Source: JBBREP01 sp036501845
GTDB taxonomy: Bacteria > Actinomycetota > Acidimicrobiia > IMCC26256 > PALSA-610
Assembly (NCBI GenBank): GCA_036501845.1
Contig: DASXZO010000129.1
Span: 1 to 28,570, forward strand
Length of the DNA: 28,570 nt
Reading direction: 5' to 3'
Shown here: positions 7,377 through 14,829 of the stretch, in pieces
How positions within the stretch are numbered: the stretch's first letter is position 1
Layout: each line of letters starts with the position of its first letter
Notes under the pieces: generated by a model
Told to the model about the DNA's origin: nothing
The model's input: the letters and a program-made list of their open reading frames with translations, nothing else
Databases searched by the model: none
Made by a program: the position numbers and the translations under genes

Positions 7377-9359
7377 TCAGGCGTCGGCAAGGAATCCCGC
7401 GAGGTCCTTGGGTGGCATCGCTTGCGCTTCGGCGATCGCCGCGCGCAATTTGCCATTCTGCGGCGCCACGGCAAGCGCGCGTTGCAACTCACGCACCGCG
7501 CCGGCTCGGTTTCGTTGCATCGCGTAGACCTTGGCCAGTTCGATGTGCGCACGTTCGTGCAGCGCGAAAGCGATATCAAAGGGGACCCGGTTCGCTGATT
7601 CCTTTTCGTAACCATCGACGCGATCGATGTGCGCCAACTCGGCTGCGATCGCATCCGGGTCCTTCACCGTATGGGCGCCGGTGGTGCCGCGCACCACTTC
7701 GCCGACGAGCCCGCGGGTCTCGTACCCGATGTAGTCATGCAACGCGAGCATGGCGTTGATATCGAGATACACCGGCCGATGCCGTTCGAGGAACGTGCTT
7801 GCAAGGGCCTGGACGGAATCGAACACCGTCGGCTGCTCGAGAACATTGCCGAGATGCGAGCGTTGCGAGACTTCGGTCCGGGCCCACGGGATACCGAGCG
7901 AGTTGGCGGCGATGATGGTCACGTCGGGTCGCTGGCGCTCGACCAGTTGCCGGTACTCCATTGGAAACGCAAGGTCTTCGTCCCACACGAGGAGTACCGC
8001 GTGCGCCGGCAACGACGCGAGCACTCGTCGTCCGTACTCGTCCGCATACGGCGCGACCCGCAGATCGGCATGCGCACGGTGTACGACGGCGGAAGGCACA
8101 AGCACGATCGCGCCCGCCAAGATCGTGACGGCGACCGCGACGGACGAGGACCGGGTGCTGCCGTCAGACCGGGACGCGACGGTTCCACACCAATCGGCCG
8201 CGACCGTCACGCCGATCGCGGTGAGTATGGCGATGGCGAACATCGCGAACATCATGTAGCCACCCTGGGTGACCACTGAATGGAATCCGACGAGTCCGGT
8301 GATCCCCGAACCAATGACGACGGCCGCGATATTGGCAACGATCACCAGCGCGAGGAACACCGACCTAGGGATTCCGATCCTCCTGTACGACAGCGCGCCG
8401 ACGAGCGCGAGCAACGCCGCGAACAGGCCGAAGTCGCGCTCGAGACCACCGACGATCCCACCGAGGCGCGACACTCCTGCGACGCCGAGCACGCTGCCGC
8501 CGGTGCCGTTCTCGAAATCCTTACGCGCGATCAGTGCCCACAAACGCGACAGGTTCGTGGCGTCGCCCCAGTTCAGCGTCGGGTCCTGATGCGCTCGGAT
8601 CACCACGAACGCGAACACCGCAACCGCCAAGGTCGCGAACGTTGTGCCTGCGATCACGAGCGCACGAGTAGATGGTGCACGAGCGTCCAACGTCACGAGC
8701 ACCACGAGGCTCACCACGGCGATCGCCGCGAGTTGCCATCCCGAGCCGACTTCGAGGCCGAGCGCGACAGCCGCCACCGCGAGCCATCCGTCGCGCCCGC
8801 CTTGTTGCCAGATCACTACCGCGAACACGGCCGCGATGAGGAGCAGTCCGGTCCAGGCGTAGTGCTTGGCGAAGTCGGCGTTGAACCAGAACGACGCCGT
8901 TGTGGCGAGGGCCAGCGCCCCGACGGCAGCACCGCCGATGGACGAAGCGAACAAGCGCGCCACAAGGAATACGAGGGCCACGGTCAACGCGGCACATACC
9001 ACGCTGAACAGATTGACCCGGAGCGCCCACGAGCCCACGGGGAGCACCGTGCCAAAGGTTCGCGCAGCAAGCACATACGTGGGGTATCCCGGCGCGTGGA
9101 TGATGCCGAGCGTTCGCACGCCCGCGACCGATTCCGGTGCGTCGCCCGCAGCGACGTTCGATGAAAACGTCGTGGCGAACAACGCCGCAGCCACAATGGC
9201 GACGATCGCGGCGCCGATGAGCTCCGCCCGGCCCAGGCGCGAGCCCTCGACCCCGTCATCGATCGGCGGCGCGGCGCGTTGATTGCGATCCACCACGGTG
9301 CGCGGCGCGACAGGAGCCCGGCGCGGCGCCTTACGTCGGCGAGTGCGCGCGCTCACCAT
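7377..9359 (-). CDS. DUF2723/TMEM260-like membrane glycosyltransferase with TPR-like tail
   Basis: The 660-residue protein has a basic, disordered N-terminus to about residue 40. A block of about ten hydrophobic helices follows (43-425), then a soluble C-terminal half. The first extracytoplasmic loop reads AAGDAPESV, LGIIHAPGYPTYVLA (71-97), the hallmark acidic/HxPGYP region of DUF2723 proteins, related to protein O-mannosyltransferase-fold enzymes. LNWGDATNLSRLW and RKDFE (262-283) are a second family motif. Residues 595-632 (ERAHIELAKVYAMQRNR, AVRELQRALAVAPQNG) form a tetratricopeptide-like repeat. It probably transfers a sugar from a lipid carrier outside the membrane; acceptor unknown. 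The ATG at 9359 is preferred because the longer frame adds an unrelated arginine-rich leader. It is divergent from the response regulator. Confidence 0.85.
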   Translation of the reverse strand: MVSARTRRRKAPRRAPVAPRTVVDRNQRAAPPIDDGVEGSRLGRAELIGAAIVAIVAAALFATTFSSNVAAGDAPESVAGVRTLGIIHAPGYPTYVLAARTFGTVLPVGSWALRVNLFSVVCAALTVALVFLVARLFASSIGGAAVGALALATTASFWFNADFAKHYAWTGLLLIAAVFAVVIWQQGGRDGWLAVAAVALGLEVGSGWQLAAIAVVSLVVLVTLDARAPSTRALVIAGTTFATLAVAVFAFVVIRAHQDPTLNWGDATNLSRLWALIARKDFENGTGGSVLGVAGVSRLGGIVGGLERDFGLFAALLALVGALSYRRIGIPRSVFLALVIVANIAAVVIGSGITGLVGFHSVVTQGGYMMFAMFAIAILTAIGVTVAADWCGTVASRSDGSTRSSSVAVAVTILAGAIVLVPSAVVHRAHADLRVAPYADEYGRRVLASLPAHAVLLVWDEDLAFPMEYRQLVERQRPDVTIIAANSLGIPWARTEVSQRSHLGNVLEQPTVFDSVQALASTFLERHRPVYLDINAMLALHDYIGYETRGLVGEVVRGTTGAHTVKDPDAIAAELAHIDRVDGYEKESANRVPFDIAFALHERAHIELAKVYAMQRNRAGAVRELQRALAVAPQNGKLRAAIAEAQAMPPKDLAGFLADA

Positions 9360-9400
9360 GCAGAACCTACGAGAACCCGTATGCAACGAGCAACGTTCGA

Positions 9401-10111
9401 GTGGCCGAACGTGCGCGCGTAGCGGGATATCGTGGAATCGACAGCCGGCCGCTCTCACGCTTGGACACAGTCACGAGCTCGAATATCCGCATCGCGATCG
9501 TCGACGACCATTCGATGTTCGTGCAGGCGATCACGCAGCTGCTCGATCGTGAGCCCGATATCGAGATCACCGGCGGCGCCAACACCGTGGCCGACGGCCT
9601 CCGGCTCGTCGCCGAGACCCAGCCCGACGTGGCGATCGTCGATTTCCAACTCCCCGACGGCGACGGCGCGTCGCTCACGGCGGCCATCGGCAAGGCGAGT
9701 CCCGCAACGCGCGTGATGATTCTGAGCGGCAGCGACGCCGAACAGCACGTCGTTGCGGCGGTCGACGCCGGCTGTGCCGGGTTCGTGAGCAAGGCGCGCG
9801 CCGCCGACGATCTCGTTGCCGCCGTGCGCACGGTGCACTCCGGCGAGACGTATATCGAGCCGAAGCTCCTCGCCCATCTCCTGCCCCGCGTCAAGCGTTC
9901 GTACCACCGCGTCGGCGACGACCTCACCAAGCGAGAGCTCGAGATACTCCGTCTCCTCGCCGACGGGCTCACGAACGAAGCCATCGCGGCCAATCTCGTG
10001 GTGAGCGTGCACACGGTGCGTAACCACGTGCAGAACGTGCTGCGCAAGCTCGACGCGCATTCAAAGCTCGAAGCAGTCGCGATTGCGACTCGCGAAGACC
10101 TTCTGCACTGA
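9401..10111 (+). CDS. NarL/FixJ-type response regulator
   Basis: An N-terminal receiver domain (numbering from GTG 9401) has the acidic pair D35-D36 in IVDDHSMF, the phosphoacceptor D81 in VAIVDFQLPDGDG, and K131 in GFVSKARAADD. A linker leads to a LuxR-type helix-turn-helix at about 174-232: LTKRELEILRLLADGLTNEAI and SVHTVRNHVQNVLRKL. It should bind DNA as a dimer when phosphorylated. No kinase gene is adjacent; the hybrid kinase 2.4 kb away is on the other strand. The start is uncertain: GTG 9401 gives a non-conserved 27-residue leader and TTG 9461 would begin just before the domain. Neither has a clear ribosome site. Two palindromes follow the stop. Confidence 0.9.
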   Translation: MAERARVAGYRGIDSRPLSRLDTVTSSNIRIAIVDDHSMFVQAITQLLDREPDIEITGGANTVADGLRLVAETQPDVAIVDFQLPDGDGASLTAAIGKASPATRVMILSGSDAEQHVVAAVDAGCAGFVSKARAADDLVAAVRTVHSGETYIEPKLLAHLLPRVKRSYHRVGDDLTKRELEILRLLADGLTNEAIAANLVVSVHTVRNHVQNVLRKLDAHSKLEAVAIATREDLLH

Positions 10112-10139
10112 ACAACTGACGCGCGCGCATCACTCGCGG

Positions 10140-10171
10140 CTAGTGCACGCGCACTAGGTGCATTGATGCAC
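10140..10171. promoter_or_regulatory. Two adjacent palindromes upstream of the beta-helix gene
   Basis: CTAGTGC-ACGC-GCACTAG (10140-10157) is directly followed by GTGCAT-TG-ATGCAC (10158-10171). The first could end the response regulator transcript as a hairpin. The second has only a 2-base spacer and cannot fold well, so it looks like a DNA-binding site. Together they may be an operator for the secreted-protein gene that starts at 10266, possibly bound by the adjacent NarL-type regulator. Confidence 0.45.
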
Positions 10172-10265
10172 GCGGCCCATTGAAAGATGGTGTTCCGCCG
10201 TCATGAGCACGTCCTTTGCAACGTCGATCACCAAATCACCGCACGATCGACACGAAGGACGACGC

Positions 10266-12098
10266 ATGACACCCACACTGCACCCGACGAACGGCCGGAA
10301 CGCCGAGCGCACAGAGTCCGCTCGGGGTACCCGCCGGAGCCGATTCTCACGACGCCTGCTCTGCGCAGCCGTTGCGTCTCTCGCGACCTCCGGAATGATG
10401 ATGCAGCACTCGGGCACCGCGCAGGCCGCCACCGCCCCGCGTGCGACCGCAGCGACTGCGACGACGCCTGCGTACGGGGCAACCACGATCGCCGACACGA
10501 ACTACCCGATCCCGACCGGCGCGTACTACGTGTCGAACAGCGGCAGCGACAGCAACGCCGGCTCGCTCACGGCGCCGTTCGCCAGCATCCACAAGGCGCT
10601 CAGCGTTGCGCCCGCCGGCGCCACCGTCGTGGTGCGAGGCGGCACGTACCGTGAGTCGCTCGGTGCCATCAAGAAGCACGTGACGATCCAGGCCTACCCG
10701 CACGAGCAGGTGTGGGTGACCGGCAGCGTCGTCGCCACGAACTTCAGCGCCGACAGCGGCCTGTTCTCGATGCCGTGGTCGGTGAGCATGTGCGACACCT
10801 GCTACCCGAGCGCGGCGCTCGACCCGTCGTACCCGGCGGCCGGGCTCCCCGAGCAGGTCTTCGTCGACGGCGCGCCCCTAGCGCAGGTGACCGCGCAGAG
10901 CGCCCTCGCCTCGGGCACGTTCTACGTGGATCGCACCAACGGCAAGATCTGGCTGTACGACAATCCCGCCGGCCACACGGTGGAGGTCACGCAGCTCGCC
11001 AGCGCCTTCACCGTCAGCTCGGCGGCGGCCGGCACGGTGATCCGGGGGATCGGCTTCGAGCATTGGGCCGCCGTGTACCAGAGCGGCACGAACGTGGCCG
11101 CGATGATCAGCGCGAGCAACGTCACGCTCGACAGCGACACCTTCGCCTGGAGCAGCTCACGCTTCCTCGGTGTGTACGGCTCGAACGACATCGTCACGAA
11201 CTCGACGTTCGTCGACAACGGCATGAACGGCGTCACCGGCAACAAGATCAGCGGGCTCGACTTCGAGCACAACGAGATCGCCTACTCGAACTACGAGCAC
11301 TGGGACATCACGCCGTCGCCCTACGCCCAGATTGCAGGCATCAAGCTCACCGGTGTGAACGACACCCTGCTCCGCGACAACAACATCCACGACAACGCTT
11401 CCAACGGCCTGTGGTTCGACGTGCTCTCGACGAACCAGACCATCGTCGGCAATGACGTGATCAACAATGCCGGTCACGGCCTCACCGTCGAGGTCTCGGG
11501 CCACTCGGTGATCGCCGGCAACGTGGTGGCCATGAACGGCCGTGACGGGCTGAAGATCTCGGGTGCCAACAATGTGGAGGTCTGGAACAACACGGTCGTC
11601 GACAACGGCTGGGCCCAGCTCGGCATCTACGAGGACCCCCGCCACACCACCGGCCTCGCCACCAGCGACGAGACCAGCGTGCGAGTGGGCAACAACATCT
11701 TCGTGGCCGGTCCTGACAGCACGAAGTACGTCCTCTACAGCCTCGACACCTCGAACCCGAAGCACCTCACGACCGTGCAGATGCTGAGCGCCGACGACCA
11801 CAACACCTACGGCCGCACCTCGGTCACCGCTCCGAAGTACCTCGTGTCGGAGCAGGCCACGCTGGCGAAGTCGGCCACCTTCACCACCCTCGCCGCCTTC
11901 ACCGCCGCAACCGGCCGGGAACACGCCAGCACGAGCCTCGACGGCCTGGCGCTGAACGCACTCTTCACCAACCCGACCGGCGGCGACTTCAGCCTGCTGC
12001 CCGGTGTGTCGAGCCTGCTCGCCGCCCCGGCCACGTTGCCGGCCGGTGTGGCCACGGCGCTCGGCAGCCCGGCGGTGCCCACGGTGATCGGCGCCTGA
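10266..12098 (+). CDS. Secreted right-handed parallel beta-helix protein
   Basis: The 610-residue protein has a long N-region with several arginines (SRFSRR), a hydrophobic stretch LLCAAVASLATSG and a likely signal-peptidase site after AQA at residue 54. GAYYVSNSGSDSNAGS and FASIHKALSVAPAGATVVVRGGTYRES (86-130) match the opening of DUF1565/pectate-lyase-like beta-helix proteins. Residues of about 270-520 show repeated coils rich in asparagine, such as NNIHDNASNGLWF, NDVINNAGHGLTV and NNTVVDNGW. Such proteins bind or cleave polysaccharides, or act as surface structures. No catalytic set is clear, so an enzyme role is open. ATG 10266 is chosen over ATG 10203 because AAGGA lies 6-7 bases upstream. 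A strong hairpin follows the stop. Confidence 0.85.
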   Translation: MTPTLHPTNGRNAERTESARGTRRSRFSRRLLCAAVASLATSGMMMQHSGTAQAATAPRATAATATTPAYGATTIADTNYPIPTGAYYVSNSGSDSNAGSLTAPFASIHKALSVAPAGATVVVRGGTYRESLGAIKKHVTIQAYPHEQVWVTGSVVATNFSADSGLFSMPWSVSMCDTCYPSAALDPSYPAAGLPEQVFVDGAPLAQVTAQSALASGTFYVDRTNGKIWLYDNPAGHTVEVTQLASAFTVSSAAAGTVIRGIGFEHWAAVYQSGTNVAAMISASNVTLDSDTFAWSSSRFLGVYGSNDIVTNSTFVDNGMNGVTGNKISGLDFEHNEIAYSNYEHWDITPSPYAQIAGIKLTGVNDTLLRDNNIHDNASNGLWFDVLSTNQTIVGNDVINNAGHGLTVEVSGHSVIAGNVVAMNGRDGLKISGANNVEVWNNTVVDNGWAQLGIYEDPRHTTGLATSDETSVRVGNNIFVAGPDSTKYVLYSLDTSNPKHLTTVQMLSADDHNTYGRTSVTAPKYLVSEQATLAKSATFTTLAAFTAATGREHASTSLDGLALNALFTNPTGGDFSLLPGVSSLLAAPATLPAGVATALGSPAVPTVIGA

Positions 12099-12140
12099 GC
12101 CGCACACCGCAACCGCAACACCGTCGCTTCACACGCACGA

Positions 12141-12168
12141 CGTCCCGGGACAACGAGGTCCCGGGGCG
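12141..12168 (+). terminator. Terminator hairpin of the beta-helix gene
   Basis: CGTCCCGGGA at 12141-12150 pairs with TCCCGGGGCG at 12159-12168 (10 bp, one G-U) around an 8-base loop, 42 bases after the stop. Only a short TT follows. It could also act on the opposite transcript ending at 12190. Confidence 0.75.
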
Positions 12169-12189
12169 TTGTCGCGTCAGCCGGAGGAG

Positions 12190-12489
12190 TCAGCCGGCGG
12201 AGCGGGCGTCGCGGCCGAGTTGTTCGGCCAATTCGATGCCGGCCTTCGCCGCCGCTCGCATGTCGGCGACATCGTCCACCACGTCGGGCAGCGACTCTTC
12301 GACCGCCGACTCCACGAGCGTGCAGTACGTGAGGATCACGCCGAACTGGTTGATCACATCGTGGGCGGCTTGACGGCTGGCGGCGGCCAGTCCACCGGGT
12401 TCCGCTGCCTCTTGTGCATCCGGACCGCTCGGTAGACCTCCGCTCACCACGACCCTGGGGATCGGAATCCTCGCCGTCGCGGTCAACAC
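12190..12489 (-). CDS. Orphan DHp/HisKA-like phosphoacceptor protein, 99 aa
   Basis: The C-terminal two thirds, QAAHDVINQFGVILTYCTLVE and DVADMRAAAKAGIELAEQLGR, resemble the two-helix dimerisation/phosphoacceptor domain of histidine kinases. They carry an H-D-x-x-N motif (H43, D44, N47) like that of hybrid-type kinases (HDFNNLL). No ATP-binding N, G1 or G2 box follows: the frame stops after 99 residues. It lies 45 bases after the hybrid kinase on the same strand. It could be a phosphotransfer or dimerisation partner of that kinase, an inhibitor that heterodimerises with it, or a remnant of a truncated kinase. The start is taken as GTG 12489, with GGAG about 10 bases upstream; the first 30 residues are low-complexity and a later start is possible. 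Confidence 0.6.
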   Translation of the reverse strand: MLTATARIPIPRVVVSGGLPSGPDAQEAAEPGGLAAASRQAAHDVINQFGVILTYCTLVESAVEESLPDVVDDVADMRAAAKAGIELAEQLGRDARSAG

Positions 12490-12534
12490 AACATTTGCAC
12501 TCCGACCATCAAGTCTGGCCGAACACGTGGCGAT

Positions 12535-14760
12535 TTACGTGGCTACCGGCACCACCGCGTCGACCGCCGCAAGCAAGGCGTCGATGTCGAACGGCTTGGT
12601 CATGTAGTCCTGCGCACCCGACGCCTTGAGCCGCCCGACCTGGCCCGGTGTGGCGTCGGCGCTGATCACGATGACCGGGATCGACCTCGTGGTCGGCTCG
12701 GCGCGCAAGCGCTGCAGCACCACCTCGCCGCCGATGTCGGGAAGGTTCAGGTCGAGCAGGATCAGGTCGGGATGCACGCGCCCCGCCACGGCGAGCCCCG
12801 CCCGCCCTTCGCGCTCTGCGAGCAACACCACGTTCGGTCGGCGAGCGAGGATGCGCCGTACGAGCTTGATGTTCGCCGGGTTGTCCTCGATGTAGAGCAC
12901 GGTGCACGTGGTGTGGTTTGCTCCCGCCGCGATCACGCGCTCGGGCATCATGGGCCGCGTCTCCTCGACGGGCGCCTCGACCACCACGAACTCGACCCAG
13001 AACGTGCTGCCCGCACCGGCGCGACTTTCCACACCGATACGGCCGTCGAGCGCTTGGACGAGCCGGCTGCTGAGCGCAAGGCCGAGTCCGGTGCCCTCCA
13101 CATCGGTCTGCTCGGCGCCGAGCCGTTCGAAGGGCAGGAACAGCAGTTCCTGCTTCTCGGGGGAGATGCCCGCGCCGGAGTCGGTGATCGAGATGCGCAC
13201 TCGACCGTCGTGCTCACTGCAACGCACCTCGACGCTCCCACGGTCGCGGTTGTACTTGACCGCGTTGGCGAGCAGGTTCACGAGTATCTGGCGCAGACGG
13301 TGGCGGTCGCCGCGCACGAAGAGGCCGTCGGTGAGCTTGCCGCAGTACACCGCGATGTCGCGCTCGGAGGCGAGCGGTCGGATGAGGTCGATGGCCTCGG
13401 CGATCACGTCGTCCACCTGCACCGGCTCGATCGACACCGCGAGCCGTCCGGCTTCGATCCGCGAGATGTCGAGTACCTCGTTGATGAGGTTGAGGAGATG
13501 CCGGCCGGCCTTGCCGATCTGGTGCACGTTGTCGAGTTGCTCTTCGTCGAGCTCTTCGATCTGCAGCAACTGCGCGAAGCCGAGGATCGAGTTGAGCGGT
13601 GTGCGCAGCTCGTGACTCATTCGCGAGAGGAACTCGCTCTTGGCGTGGTTCGCCTCCGTCGCCGCATTCCTCGCGTCGGTGAGTCGCCGTTCGCTCGCGT
13701 GCAGCGTGGCCTGATTCGCGCGCAGCTCCACCTCGGTACGCCGTTGGCGCCGGGCACTGAACAACAGCGCGGCCAAGCCGAGCGCCACGATCGCTCCGAG
13801 CACACCTGCGGTCACGTCCACGGCACGCCGCAGACCGCTGATGCGTGCAAGCGCGACGTGCAACGGTGTCTGCGCGACGAGCGCCCACCCGTACTGGTGG
13901 ATCGGCACTGCCGACGTGATCGCTTTCCCCGCTGGTGTCGAACGGGTGGCGTTGGTGGAATGGCCGGCGAGCGCGCTGGCAACTTCGGCATCGGAGCGGA
14001 TGGATCGAACGCTCGTGAGTTTCGTGCCGGGCGAGGCGACCTCGGTGCCGTCACGGTCGGTGACGGTGACCGAGACGCCCTGCGCGCTCGCGAAATGGTC
14101 GACGTACTCCTGGATCGTGTCGAGGCGGTACGACACACCGAGAATGCCGATCACCTTGTTCGACCCTTGCGCGTGCACCGGTGCCACTGCGGCGACCACG
14201 AGCGCGTGACCGTTCGCCGCGGTCGCGTACACCGACGACAGGTACGGTCCGTGCGCAGCGACCTCTCCCCGATACCAGTCGCGCGCCGCGAAGCTCTTGC
14301 CCACCACTCCCGGTGTGGACGGCACGATGTCGAGGAGCTTGCCGCTGGGATCGGCGATGAACGCCTGGTTGATGTCCGAACGCGTCCGCAACAGCGCGGT
14401 GAGGTGGGCGTACAGCAGGAGCTGATCGACCTTGCCGCCGTTGCTCGCGCCGAGCGCCGCGGGCAGCGTCGGGCGGGTTGCGTAGGCATTCACGATCTCG
14501 GACAGGCCGCTCAGCTCTTGCTGCACGGCGACCGCGCTGGCCTGTGCCGCGGTCGACACTTGCTTGCGAGCGACGTCCTTCACCGCGTTGCCGGCCAGCG
14601 ATACCGCCGATACCGCGAGGATCGCAAGGGCACCGAAGGCGACGAGAGCGAACGAGAGCACTGCGCCGACGAGGCGCACCGCGCGCGCCGGGCGCGAGAC
14701 AGTTGCAACGCGCTCGGTGCCGCTCGCACTCGGGGAGGTTCCGCGCCGTCGCCCACGCAC
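12535..14760 (-). CDS. Membrane hybrid histidine kinase with periplasmic sensor and receiver
   Basis: With the GTG at 14760 the protein has 741 residues. Two membrane helices (about 27-56 and 314-339) flank an extracytoplasmic sensor of about 255 residues. That sensor resembles Cache domains: INQAFIADPSGKLLDI, ARDWYRGE, VAPVH and VIGILGVSYRL. A signalling coil leads to the HisKA domain with phosphoacceptor H383 in MSHELRTPLN. The ATPase domain keeps the N box NLLANAVKY (495-503), G1 DSGAGI (527-532) and G2 GTGLGL (556-561). A C-terminal receiver has D670 in LILLDLNLP and K722 in MTKPF. I chose this start because AGAGGA precedes it by four bases; an upstream GTG at 14802 lies inside a hairpin. 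It follows the carrier-protein enzyme gene by 69 bases, which suggests cotranscription and a sensory input to that pathway. Confidence 0.93.
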   Translation of the reverse strand: MRGRRRGTSPSASGTERVATVSRPARAVRLVGAVLSFALVAFGALAILAVSAVSLAGNAVKDVARKQVSTAAQASAVAVQQELSGLSEIVNAYATRPTLPAALGASNGGKVDQLLLYAHLTALLRTRSDINQAFIADPSGKLLDIVPSTPGVVGKSFAARDWYRGEVAAHGPYLSSVYATAANGHALVVAAVAPVHAQGSNKVIGILGVSYRLDTIQEYVDHFASAQGVSVTVTDRDGTEVASPGTKLTSVRSIRSDAEVASALAGHSTNATRSTPAGKAITSAVPIHQYGWALVAQTPLHVALARISGLRRAVDVTAGVLGAIVALGLAALLFSARRQRRTEVELRANQATLHASERRLTDARNAATEANHAKSEFLSRMSHELRTPLNSILGFAQLLQIEELDEEQLDNVHQIGKAGRHLLNLINEVLDISRIEAGRLAVSIEPVQVDDVIAEAIDLIRPLASERDIAVYCGKLTDGLFVRGDRHRLRQILVNLLANAVKYNRDRGSVEVRCSEHDGRVRISITDSGAGISPEKQELLFLPFERLGAEQTDVEGTGLGLALSSRLVQALDGRIGVESRAGAGSTFWVEFVVVEAPVEETRPMMPERVIAAGANHTTCTVLYIEDNPANIKLVRRILARRPNVVLLAEREGRAGLAVAGRVHPDLILLDLNLPDIGGEVVLQRLRAEPTTRSIPVIVISADATPGQVGRLKASGAQDYMTKPFDIDALLAAVDAVVPVAT

Positions 14761-14799
14761 GCCGTCCTCTCGGCCGCGGACGCCCGCCGGCACAGCCGC

Positions 14800-14815
14800 C
14801 ACAACGGCGGTTGTG
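14800..14815 (-). promoter_or_regulatory. Intergenic hairpin between the carrier-enzyme and kinase genes
   Basis: CACAAC-GGCG-GTTGTG is a perfect 6-bp stem with a 4-base loop, 15 bases after the stop of the upstream gene. It could act as a partial terminator or processing site that lowers kinase expression relative to the two biosynthetic genes. There is no U-run. Confidence 0.35.
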
Positions 14816-14829
14816 CGTTTGTTGTGTTC

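Noticed and set aside
8280..9164. Plus-strand open frame opposite the DUF2723-like gene
   Set aside because: It is highly charged without order; the opposite frame has clear membrane helices and family motifs.
14761..14802. GTG 14802 as the kinase start
   Set aside because: It lies within a hairpin arm and lacks a ribosome site, while GTG 14760 has AGAGGA four bases before it.
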